NCBI RefSeq assembly: GCF_001422245.1
Contig: NZ_LMMM01000015.1
Coordinates: 261,389 to 325,388, forward strand
Length of the DNA stretch: 64,000 nt
Direction: 5' to 3'
From: Rhizobium sp. Leaf262
GTDB lineage: Bacteria > Pseudomonadota > Alphaproteobacteria > Rhizobiales > Rhizobiaceae
Shown: positions 16,161-23,862 of the stretch, in pieces
How positions within the stretch are numbered: position 1 is the first letter of the stretch
How the letters are laid out: every line of letters starts with the position of its first letter
Program-made: the position numbers and the translations under genes
Notes under the pieces: generated by a model
Told to the model about the DNA's origin: nothing
What the model saw: the letters and a program-made list of their open reading frames with translations, nothing else
The model's database searches: none

Positions 16161-17357
16161 ATGAGCAGAACTGACCAATTTATCGACGCGGACACCGCCT
16201 CCAGAACACTCGGCATTAGCCGAGCAACTCTTTAAGCCTATGTCAGTCGCGGACTGGTAAAAACGATTGAAGCGCCCGACGATCCGCGGCGGCGGATGTA
16301 CAGCAATCATGACATAGAGCTTTTGAAAAAGAACAAAAGCGTGGGACGAAAACCGCGTGAAGTGGCGGCTACCACGCTGGATTGGGGGCTGCCGGTTCTG
16401 CCGTCCGGCATCACTTTGATTCAGGATGGCAAGCTCTTTTATCGCGGCAGCGACGTGCAAAAGCTCGCAAAGACCAACACGCTGGAAGATCTGGCGCGCC
16501 ACCTGTGGGAATGCGGCGAAAGCGATCCTTTTGCATCGGTCAGAACCTCGCCCTGGAACGAAGCGCTGCTAGCATTGACGCGGCCTTTACCGCTGACGGA
16601 ACGATGCCACGTTCTGCTGTCCTTCGTGGACGCGGCCCGAGTGACCGCATGGCAAAGAGACAACAAAACGCTCTGGCAGAGCGCCGCCGCACTTCTGCGT
16701 GCCATGACGGCTGCCGCAATTGCAAGCCAGCCTGCAAACGAAGCCACCCACCATCACCTTGCAACCTGCTGGGGCCTTGATGCTGCTGGGGCAGACATCA
16801 TCCGCCGTGCGCTGGTGCTGCTTGCCGACCATGAGTTGAACGCCTCAGCCTTTGCCGTACGTGTGGTCGCCTCGACCGGTGCATCGCTGGGTGCATGTCT
16901 TGACGCCGGACTTTCTGCGTTGAGCGGACCTTTGCATGGTGGCATGACGAGCCTTGTGGAAATTCTGTTCGATGAAATTGAAGGGGCGTCCGACGCTGCA
17001 ACTGTCGTGGAGCGAAGATTACGGCGCGGCGACACCCTGCCCGGCTTCGAACATCCGCTTTATCCAGATGGCGATCCGAGAGCGGCAGCCCTTCTTGCTC
17101 TGTTGCCTCACCATGAGAAAAGGCAATCGCTGGTTCAGACGATGGCCGAAACCACCGGCAAGCTTCCGACGATCGATGTCGCGCTCGTTTCCGTTCGCCG
17201 TGAGTTGCGACTGCCGCCGGGCGCCGCGTTGACGCTGTTTGCCATCGGGCGCACGGTGGGCTGGATGGCACATGCCTTCGAGCAGTTTCGAGAGAAAAAA
17301 CTGATCCGCCCGCGGGCCCGCTATTGCGGACCGTCGCCGCAAGGTGATGAAGGATAA
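16161..17357 (+). pseudogene. HTH-citrate synthase fusion interrupted by an in-frame TAA
   Basis: Reading from the ATG at 16161 gives MSRTDQFIDADTASRTLGIS, continuing RATL, then TAA at 16233-16235, then AYVSRGLVKTIEAPDDPRRRMYSN in the same frame into a full citrate synthase-like domain. The interrupted part is a MerR-like helix-turn-helix; family members are expected to have Tyr (ATLYAYVSRGLV), one base change from TAA. The 353-residue open part from ATG 16296 retains GPLHGGM, LPGFEHPLYPDGDPR and TIDVALVSVRR, but that ATG has no ribosome site. Either the gene is dead, or only an HTH-less enzyme is made, or the base is a sequencing error. The remaining frame shows no further damage, so the change is recent. 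Confidence 0.72.
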
Positions 17358-17482
17358 TTGTTTCTTCTCGAATATATGTTGAAGACCATGTAATTCGGGA
17401 TGTTGCACCGGCGCTTCACTTGCCAGCATCGTAAATGACTGCAATGAAATCCTCCTGAGTTGACCTTACGGGAGGGTGTTGC

Positions 17483-18277
17483 ATGACAACGATGACAGAG
17501 GCGAACATAAGACTTGGCGCTATTCTCGCCGAGGCTGAAAATAAGCAGTCATCCCTCAGCGTGGCGAAACTCGAAAGCAGCGGTCTTGTGCCGGATACGC
17601 TGGAAACCGGCATGGCGGCGCAGGCCATTGCGACAGCCGCGATCGGAAAGGCGGTCGGCGGCTGGAAGATCACGTCCAACAGCGGTCGCGTCGTGGCGGC
17701 CCCACTTCTCGATGTCTACGATACCGATACGCCGACCGCGCTCGAAGTCCCCAAACCGGGCTGCGTGGGTGTCGAGATCGAACTGTGCTTCGTGCTTGCA
17801 AACGACATTCCCCCACCCGCGCCAGGCCAGGAGTACAGCCGCGAGGACATCGTCTCTCATGTGGCATCCGTGCACCTGGGAGCGGAACTGGCAAGCTACC
17901 GCCTCATAGAAGAAAACAAGGCACCTTTCCCCCTGTTTCTGGCAGACCGGCTCGGCAATCATTCTTTCGTTCTGGGGCCAAAAATCGAACGTGACCTTAT
18001 TGCACGCGTTGCCAACGAGGATGCGACGCTCCCTGTCCTTGTGCTGGAGGGCGATGAAACCGTACTGTTTGCCGCGCAACCGAAACACCCACAGGGTGAT
18101 GCGCTGGCACCCCTTCTTGCCTATGCCAATCGACCGCTTGACCATCTGGGCGGATTGAGGCGCGGTCAGGTCGTGACAACCGGCAGCATCTGCGGGCTGC
18201 TCAGACTATCCGGCCAGAGGTCAATCAGGGCGGCATGGGGCGACATCGCGGAGCTGGCAATCAGCCTGCCCGCCTGA
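17483..18277 (+). CDS. Hydratase/decarboxylase of the FAH superfamily (2-keto-4-pentenoate hydratase-like)
   Basis: A 264-residue protein of the fumarylacetoacetate hydrolase / MhpD superfamily. The acidic metal-site motif GVEIELCFVL is at residues about 93-102, AVGGWKITSNSGR matches the substrate lid region, and the segment AELASYRL is the usual middle strand. GGGAGGG lies 6 nt before the ATG. Members act late in meta-cleavage of aromatic rings or on related 2-keto acids. Here it stands alone, downstream of the citrate synthase pair and near the aromatic island, without ring-cleavage dioxygenase genes, so the real substrate is open. Confidence 0.78.
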   Translation: MTTMTEANIRLGAILAEAENKQSSLSVAKLESSGLVPDTLETGMAAQAIATAAIGKAVGGWKITSNSGRVVAAPLLDVYDTDTPTALEVPKPGCVGVEIELCFVLANDIPPPAPGQEYSREDIVSHVASVHLGAELASYRLIEENKAPFPLFLADRLGNHSFVLGPKIERDLIARVANEDATLPVLVLEGDETVLFAAQPKHPQGDALAPLLAYANRPLDHLGGLRRGQVVTTGSICGLLRLSGQRSIRAAWGDIAELAISLPA

Positions 18278-18305
18278 ACCCAAGCACCTTCCGAAAACAG
18301 CCTGA

Positions 18306-18333
18306 AGCGCGGTAATGAACGTGAGACCGCGCT
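18306..18333 (+). terminator. Hairpin downstream of the FAH-family gene
   Basis: Eight-bp perfect arms AGCGCGGT (18306-18313) and ACCGCGCT (18326-18333) with a 12-nt loop lie 29 nt after the stop. No strong T-run follows, so it is only a candidate terminator. Confidence 0.4.
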
Positions 18334-18465
18334 GCGTACCCATGACTTTTCACAGGGTGCGAAAGCCAATTATTCTCATTTCCGCCACAAACGAAATCCG
18401 CATCGCTGTTACACTCTTCGCAGGAGGAATTGTCTGGGAGGACAGTTTAAACAGGAGATACGTCG

Positions 18466-19902
18466 ATGGCGAATTCGATCATGAATGCTCTTGGAAAGCC
18501 GCTCTATTACAGCGACACATCAACAGGCTTCTTTTCGGCAACCGGCTCCGGTCCAGACCTTTACGGAACTGCGCGGAACGATTCGATGTGGGGCGACAGC
18601 AGCGTCAATGTGACGATGCGCGGCGGCACCGGTGACGACATCTACTATCTCTATTCGACCATCAACCGCGCCGTGGAAGCGCCCGGCGAGGGTATCGACA
18701 CGATCAATACGTGGATGAGCTACACGCTTCCCGACAATATCGAAAACCTGATCGTCACCGGGGACGGGCGGAACGCATTCGGAAACGGTCTCGACAACAT
18801 CATTAGTGGCGGGTCCGGCAAACAGACCATCGATGGCGGCGCTGGCAACGATGTTCTAATCGGAGGGGGCGGAGCCGATACGTTCGTTTTTGCCAAAGGC
18901 AACGGCACGGATCTGGTCACCGATTTCGGCTCTGACGACATCATCCGTCTGGACGGTTACGGTGTAACCTCGTTCGACAGTCTGATGAGTGCTTCCACCC
19001 AGAAGGGCGAGAATCTCTGGCTGAATTTCGACAATGGTGAAAGCGTGGTCATGGCCAATACGACGGCGAATGATCTCTCGGCCGATCAGTTTCGTCTCAC
19101 GCTGGATCGATCTCAGCTAACGAGCACCTTCACCGACGAATTCAATTCGCTTTCGCTCAGCAACGGGCAAACAGGCGTCTGGGAACCCAAATTCTGGTGG
19201 GCGGGCGACGAAGGCGGAAGCCTTCACACGAACTCTGAAAAGCAATGGTACATTAATCCGGCCTATCAGCCGACATCGTCGGTCAATCCCTTCTCCGTCC
19301 AGAATGGGGTACTCACCATCAAGGCCGCCCCGACACCGGATGCGATTTCTGACGCTGTGAACGGTTATGACTACACGTCAGGCATGTTGACCACCCATCC
19401 CTCCTTTTCACAGACTTATGGCTATTTCGAAATCCGCGCCGACATGCCGAGTGATCAGGGCGTGTGGCCAGCTTTCTGGCTGCTGCCCACGGACGGACGC
19501 TGGCCGCCCGAACTGGATGTGGTGGAAATGCGCGGCCAAAACCCAAACACGCTGATCCTGTCCGCCCACTCCAACGCATCGGGCCAGCAAACATCGACCA
19601 TCAACAACGTCACCGTAAGCAGCACTGAAGGCTTCCACAAATATGGACTTCTATGGGAAGAAGACCATATCACCTGGTATTTCGACGATGTCGCCGTGGC
19701 ACAGATCGACACCCCTGCGGATATGCATGATCCAATGTATATGCTGGTCAATCTGGCGGTCGGCGGAATTGCCGGGACACCCGCAAACGGGCTCCCCAAT
19801 GGTTCGGAAATGAAGATCGATTACATCCACGCCTATTCGATCGATGATCCGGCAGCGACGTCCGTCGGTCAGTCGACCGCTGCTGACCATTTGCTGGTAT
19901 GA
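18466..19902 (+). CDS. Secreted RTX-type GH16 beta-glycanase (ExsH-like)
   Basis: A 478-residue protein with no signal peptide. The N-terminal third has glycine/aspartate-rich calcium-binding repeats (about 117-145, containing IDGGAGNDVLIGGGGAD). The C-terminal half, from about residue 220, is a glycoside hydrolase family 16 domain with the catalytic motif ELDVVEM (Glu349, Asp351, Glu354). RTX proteins without signal peptides leave by type I secretion, and rhizobial ExsH uses this architecture, although ExsH has its repeats more extensively developed. The likely role is trimming an extracellular beta-glucan or exopolysaccharide. AGGAG precedes the ATG. It is a single-gene unit and no type I secretion genes are adjacent. 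Confidence 0.87.
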   Translation: MANSIMNALGKPLYYSDTSTGFFSATGSGPDLYGTARNDSMWGDSSVNVTMRGGTGDDIYYLYSTINRAVEAPGEGIDTINTWMSYTLPDNIENLIVTGDGRNAFGNGLDNIISGGSGKQTIDGGAGNDVLIGGGGADTFVFAKGNGTDLVTDFGSDDIIRLDGYGVTSFDSLMSASTQKGENLWLNFDNGESVVMANTTANDLSADQFRLTLDRSQLTSTFTDEFNSLSLSNGQTGVWEPKFWWAGDEGGSLHTNSEKQWYINPAYQPTSSVNPFSVQNGVLTIKAAPTPDAISDAVNGYDYTSGMLTTHPSFSQTYGYFEIRADMPSDQGVWPAFWLLPTDGRWPPELDVVEMRGQNPNTLILSAHSNASGQQTSTINNVTVSSTEGFHKYGLLWEEDHITWYFDDVAVAQIDTPADMHDPMYMLVNLAVGGIAGTPANGLPNGSEMKIDYIHAYSIDDPAATSVGQSTAADHLLV

Positions 19903-19907
19903 CTCAT

Positions 19908-19935
19908 CGCGCGTTCCGGTCTGCCGAAACGCGCG
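19908..19935. terminator. Bidirectional hairpin between convergent genes
   Basis: Arms CGCGCGTT (19908-19915) and AACGCGCG (19928-19935) with an inner CGG/CCG pairing lie between the convergent GH16 and PAS-GGDEF genes, just before the latter's stop at 19936. It lacks a T-run but is strong and well placed. Confidence 0.5.
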
Positions 19936-21396
19936 TCACAGGCCCGCCGTCTTGGCACGAAGAGCATCGTTGGCGTAGTGCGCTTTCTTTTGCTCGTACA
20001 TGTTGATATCCGCACGCCTGATCATTGCTTCCAGCGTCTCTCCCGGTTCGCTGGTAGCAACGCCGATGGAGATACCGAGCGGTGCAGTCGAATAGAACTG
20101 GTTGTTGATCTTCAGTAATTCATAGATCGTATCGACCATCGTAGACGCTGCCTGCTTGTCGGCACCCGGCATCAGAACCGCGAATTCGTCACCGCCTATT
20201 CGGGCTGCATGGTTGGGTGCCGTTACAACACCATTCAGAACCTCCCCCAGCCGACGCAGAAGCTGATCGCCCGCGTCGTGACCCAGCGTGTCATTGGCCT
20301 GTTTGAGGGCATTCAGATCGATGATGATGGCTGACACGGGACGCAAACTGTTGCGCTCCAGACGGTTCAGTTCGTCCGAATAAAAGGCTCGATTGTAGAG
20401 CTTCGTCAACACGTCGTGTTTGCCGAGATATTCCAGATAGGCTTCCGCCTTCTTGCGCGCGGTAATGTCGGTCAGCGCAACCTGCACCAGCGACCAGTCA
20501 TGTTCATGACCTGGAAAGACCGAGAAGTGAAGAAGTAGATGGCGCTCCGAGCCATCGAGCGCATAATTGACCACTTCGCGCTGCTGAAACAGGACGCCAT
20601 TCCACAGATCGATCAACTGTTCACGAAAGGCCTTGTCCATCTCATCGCGAAACACGTCGCCTAGCCGGTGCATCAGCGTCTGCTCATCGGCAGCGCAGAA
20701 GAGATCGAGAGTCGCCTTGTTGACCTCGATCACCCGGATTTCGCTCATGCACTGACGTACGAATTCTGGATGAACATCCATGAAAATACGGAAATCGACA
20801 ATGCCTCTGCTTTTGATGTCTTCGATCAGTCGCTTGATGTGGCTGAAGTCCTCGACCCAGAGCGATACCGGGGAGTGCTCGAACATACCTTCGGCATAGC
20901 GACGGTTGCTTTGCTCGAGCCGCCGGGCTTCTTCGCGCTCTGTCACGTCCTCCGTGGTGATAAGGATGCGCTCCAGCGTATCTTCGTAACCGGGGATGAC
21001 CGCACCGCGCAATTGTATGTCCAGCCTCTGACCGCTGAGCGAATAATTCACAGCATGGCTCGAAAATCTGGATTTCCCCTGCCAGAGTGCCTCGAGCTCC
21101 GTGATGTGGCTTTCGAGCATGTCGTCGCGGAAGACCCGCTGCAGATTGGCAAGCAGGTGGTCGAAATCACGCGCGGCGAACAGTTCAAGCGTCTTGTCGT
21201 TGACTTTCAACACCCGGATTTTCTCAGAGCAGGCCTGCACGCGACCGAGGTCTTCGAGAAGGTAGGCCCTGATATCCGCCACACCTTGCTGACGCCAGAT
21301 ATCGAACTGCCGCTTCACGTCTGAAAAGTCCTCGATCCACATCGCAACGGGAGCGAGGTCGAAGATATTTGCATCAAGTGACTGCGTCATGGGCAT
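19936..21396 (-). CDS. Soluble tandem-PAS diguanylate cyclase
   Basis: I start it at the ATG at 21396 (MPMTQSLDANIF), giving about 486 residues; the longer frame to 21510 reads unlike coding sequence. Two homologous sensor modules follow each other, each opening with the same pattern (APVAMWIEDFSDVKR and SPVSLWVEDFSHIKR) and ending in a PAS-type C-terminal motif (TTEDVTEREEAR, LTDITARKKAEA). The last third is a GGDEF domain with an intact RIGGDEF signature. No membrane helix and no EAL domain are seen, so it should be a cytosolic c-di-GMP synthase reading an internal signal. It is convergent with the GH16 glycanase gene; a link between c-di-GMP and polysaccharide trimming is plausible but unproven. 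Confidence 0.88.
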   Translation of the reverse strand: MPMTQSLDANIFDLAPVAMWIEDFSDVKRQFDIWRQQGVADIRAYLLEDLGRVQACSEKIRVLKVNDKTLELFAARDFDHLLANLQRVFRDDMLESHITELEALWQGKSRFSSHAVNYSLSGQRLDIQLRGAVIPGYEDTLERILITTEDVTEREEARRLEQSNRRYAEGMFEHSPVSLWVEDFSHIKRLIEDIKSRGIVDFRIFMDVHPEFVRQCMSEIRVIEVNKATLDLFCAADEQTLMHRLGDVFRDEMDKAFREQLIDLWNGVLFQQREVVNYALDGSERHLLLHFSVFPGHEHDWSLVQVALTDITARKKAEAYLEYLGKHDVLTKLYNRAFYSDELNRLERNSLRPVSAIIIDLNALKQANDTLGHDAGDQLLRRLGEVLNGVVTAPNHAARIGGDEFAVLMPGADKQAASTMVDTIYELLKINNQFYSTAPLGISIGVATSEPGETLEAMIRRADINMYEQKKAHYANDALRAKTAGL

Positions 21397-21540
21397 GGTC
21401 TCGGATTTACGACTTCGGAGTCGTTCGCGCGACAAACATCCGCGAGAACCGTAAGCGAGATGGCCTTGTAGAGCAGAGGCCACATGGCTGGTGCAGTGCA
21501 CCATAGGCACCAGTTTTACGCAATTGCGAGAAAAAGCAAA

Positions 21541-22362
21541 TTACCAAAGCTTAACATGGCGATTGACGTCTTTGTACAGAAGGTAGCGGAAGCGACCGGG
21601 GCCACCTGCATAGCAGGCTTGGGGACAAAAGGCTCGCAGCCACATGAAGTCTCCAGCCTCGACCTCCACCCAGTCATTGTTCAGCCGATAGACCGCCTTG
21701 CCTTCCAGAACGAAGAGACCATGCTCCATGACATGGGTCTCCATGAAGGGAATGGTCGCACCGGGCTCGAAGGTGACGATGTTGAGGTGCATATCGTAAC
21801 GACCGTCGGCAGGATCTATAAAGCGCGTCGTCGCCCATTTGCCATCGGTCTCCGGCATCGCCGAAAGTTCATGCTCATCCTCATGGGTGAAGATGGCTGG
21901 CGGCAACTCCAGTCCCTCGACCACATCGAAGACTTTGCGGACCCAATGAAATTTGGCAGGGCTTTGCCCCGTGGCACGGATTTTCCACGCATTGCCAGCG
22001 GGGATGTAGGCAAAGGAACCGGCTCGCATCGAATGGTGCGATCCCGCATGCTCGATCGTCATTTCACCCTCCACCACGAAGAGTGCCGCCTGCGCTCTTG
22101 CGTCGGGCTCGGGCCTGTCGCTGCCACCTCCCGGCATGACCTCCATCACATATTGAGCAAATGTCTCAGAAAAACCGGTCATCGGTCGGGAGATGATCCA
22201 GGCGCGTGTCGCGTCCCAGTGCGGAAGGACGCTGGTGACGATATCCGACATGACCCGCTTTGGAATAACCGCATAGGCCGTCGTGAATGTGGCTTTGCTT
22301 GAGAGAAGCTCCGTCTGACCGGGAAGCCCACCGAAATCCGCGTAGTATCGATTTTTTGCCAT
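21541..22362 (-). CDS. (S)-ureidoglycine aminohydrolase-like bicupin
   Basis: A 273-residue double cupin. The start at 22362 (MAKNRYYADFGG) has GGAG 6 nt upstream; the frame back to 22527 is spurious. The second cupin carries METHVMEHGLFVLEGKAVYRL, then GDFMWLRAFCPQACYAGGPG and LLYKDVNRHVKL, closely matching the UGlyAH/AllE pattern. The enzyme releases ammonia from (S)-ureidoglycine in purine-ring (allantoin) breakdown and binds manganese. No other purine catabolism gene is in the window, so the pathway must be completed elsewhere. Confidence 0.87.
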   Translation of the reverse strand: MAKNRYYADFGGLPGQTELLSSKATFTTAYAVIPKRVMSDIVTSVLPHWDATRAWIISRPMTGFSETFAQYVMEVMPGGGSDRPEPDARAQAALFVVEGEMTIEHAGSHHSMRAGSFAYIPAGNAWKIRATGQSPAKFHWVRKVFDVVEGLELPPAIFTHEDEHELSAMPETDGKWATTRFIDPADGRYDMHLNIVTFEPGATIPFMETHVMEHGLFVLEGKAVYRLNNDWVEVEAGDFMWLRAFCPQACYAGGPGRFRYLLYKDVNRHVKLW

Positions 22363-22501
22363 GATGCACTCCAACCTCATGCTAATTTCATGGACTGCTT
22401 TAATGCCTTTCGGGATCAAATGGAATCGCCCTGAAACAGATTTCGCAGCGAGAACGCCGCACCGCCGTCCGGGCAGTTCGACGTCCTCACAGCCGTGGCA
22501 A

Positions 22502-23548
22502 TCAGACCTTCTTGCGGATGACGCCATAGACGATATTGCGATTTTCGCCGAAAAACACTTCTGCCTCGATCATCAAGGGGTCGGCACTCGAATTGATGAT
22601 GTTCCACATGTCCTGCTCGGTCCTTAGAAGCAGCGCCCAGTTCATGAAGCTTTCCATGTAGCCATCCACGCCGATATCCTGCGAGAAATTGGCAAAGAGG
22701 AACGTGCCGCCCGGTTTCAACATATCGAGGCAGCGCTGGGTCAGCTTTATGGAAACTTTGTCGGTGAGATAGTCATAAAGGCCAGCGGCGTAAACGAAAT
22801 CGAATAATCCCAATTGCTGGCGACCGGACAACAGTCCGCGAACGGAACCATCGATCGCCTCGATGCAGGTATGACCGAAATCGCGGGTGATCGCGCCGAT
22901 GCTCAGCGGGTCCTGATCGAGCGCCACCCAACGCTTGATCCCGCCATTCCCCAAGGCAACAGATCCGTTGGCCTCCCGCAGGTGTCCTGCGGCAATCGTC
23001 AATATCTCCGTTTCTGACCCCACCTTGCCAGCGATGTCGTCGACGTGCCGCGTCAGGATATCCCGACGCTCTCTGACAGCGACTGAAGAGGAAGCATCTT
23101 TCGTATATTCGTAAAGGGCAGCGCCGATCGGGGACGCTGTGTCAATTCGGTGCTGAACGCTTGGATGACCGTAAATGAAGTCCAGCAATTGGGCATCGCC
23201 GGAGTAACCCCGGGGCTTTTCATGGGACCAATAGGTAAAAGGGTCCTCGAGGAAATATTCGGATACTTCATGGCTTTGAATGAGAGGGATAAGCTCCTTC
23301 CACACTCCTGAGTCGTACTTTTCTCTGATTTTGTGTAACCGCCCAGCGACCTGATGTATAATTTGCTGGGGTGGGCGTCCATTTTCGAACTGTTGGATTG
23401 CGACGCTCAGGATAAGAGCGACATCTGCTTTTCCACTGCTGAAATGCTCTTCAAAATTGTCATTTCTGTCTGCAAAAATTTCGCCGGATATTGCTTCTGG
23501 AGTAATAAGACTTTCGCCATCAAAACTTCTATTCACAAGTTGGGACAC
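22502..23548 (-). CDS. Class I SAM-dependent methyltransferase
   Basis: About 348 residues. I prefer the GTG start at 23548 because AGGAG lies 8-12 nt before it; an earlier GTG at 23569 has no site. The second half is a Rossmann methyltransferase: EILTIAAGHLREA as motif I, VALDQDPLS with the ribose-binding Asp, FDFVYAAGLYDYL, and MLKPGGTFLFANF. The first half (about 1-150) is helical and charged, without a family I can name. It resembles proteins often annotated as 3-hydroxypalmitic acid methyl ester biosynthesis enzymes, but I would not assign that substrate. It diverges from a GGDEF-EAL gene across about 300 bp. Confidence 0.7.
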   Translation of the reverse strand: MSQLVNRSFDGESLITPEAISGEIFADRNDNFEEHFSSGKADVALILSVAIQQFENGRPPQQIIHQVAGRLHKIREKYDSGVWKELIPLIQSHEVSEYFLEDPFTYWSHEKPRGYSGDAQLLDFIYGHPSVQHRIDTASPIGAALYEYTKDASSSVAVRERRDILTRHVDDIAGKVGSETEILTIAAGHLREANGSVALGNGGIKRWVALDQDPLSIGAITRDFGHTCIEAIDGSVRGLLSGRQQLGLFDFVYAAGLYDYLTDKVSIKLTQRCLDMLKPGGTFLFANFSQDIGVDGYMESFMNWALLLRTEQDMWNIINSSADPLMIEAEVFFGENRNIVYGVIRKKV

Positions 23549-23862
23549 TCGTACTCTCCTGATTAACACCTTGTTAATGCTAAAACAATTCAGACGTAAT
23601 CAAGTGCAGAGTCAATCAGACGAAAGCCCAAAAAAAGTTCAATTTCGGGAAACCTTTTATTAAGGTAAACGCCATTTCGATTGTAGTTTTTGCGCCTCTT
23701 AAAGAAACTTAAAAGGATACGATCCATTCTTCGCAGGCTTACAACCTGCCACTGCGTTCACGACGACGGTGGAAAAGGAGTAAAGAAACCGAATTCGGTA
23801 ATAAATTTGCGCTGTTGAAAGTAATCCAACCGATAAATTTATTACAACCTATGGAAAAGTGC
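23549..23862. promoter_or_regulatory. Divergent regulatory region, methyltransferase / GGDEF-EAL
   Basis: About 310 bp, A/T-richer than the flanking genes and without a gene. It must contain promoters for both divergent genes. The perfect 12-bp palindrome ACCGAATTCGGT sits at 23788-23799. An AGGAG at 23776-23780 has no nearby start codon in the GGDEF-EAL frame. Confidence 0.4.
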
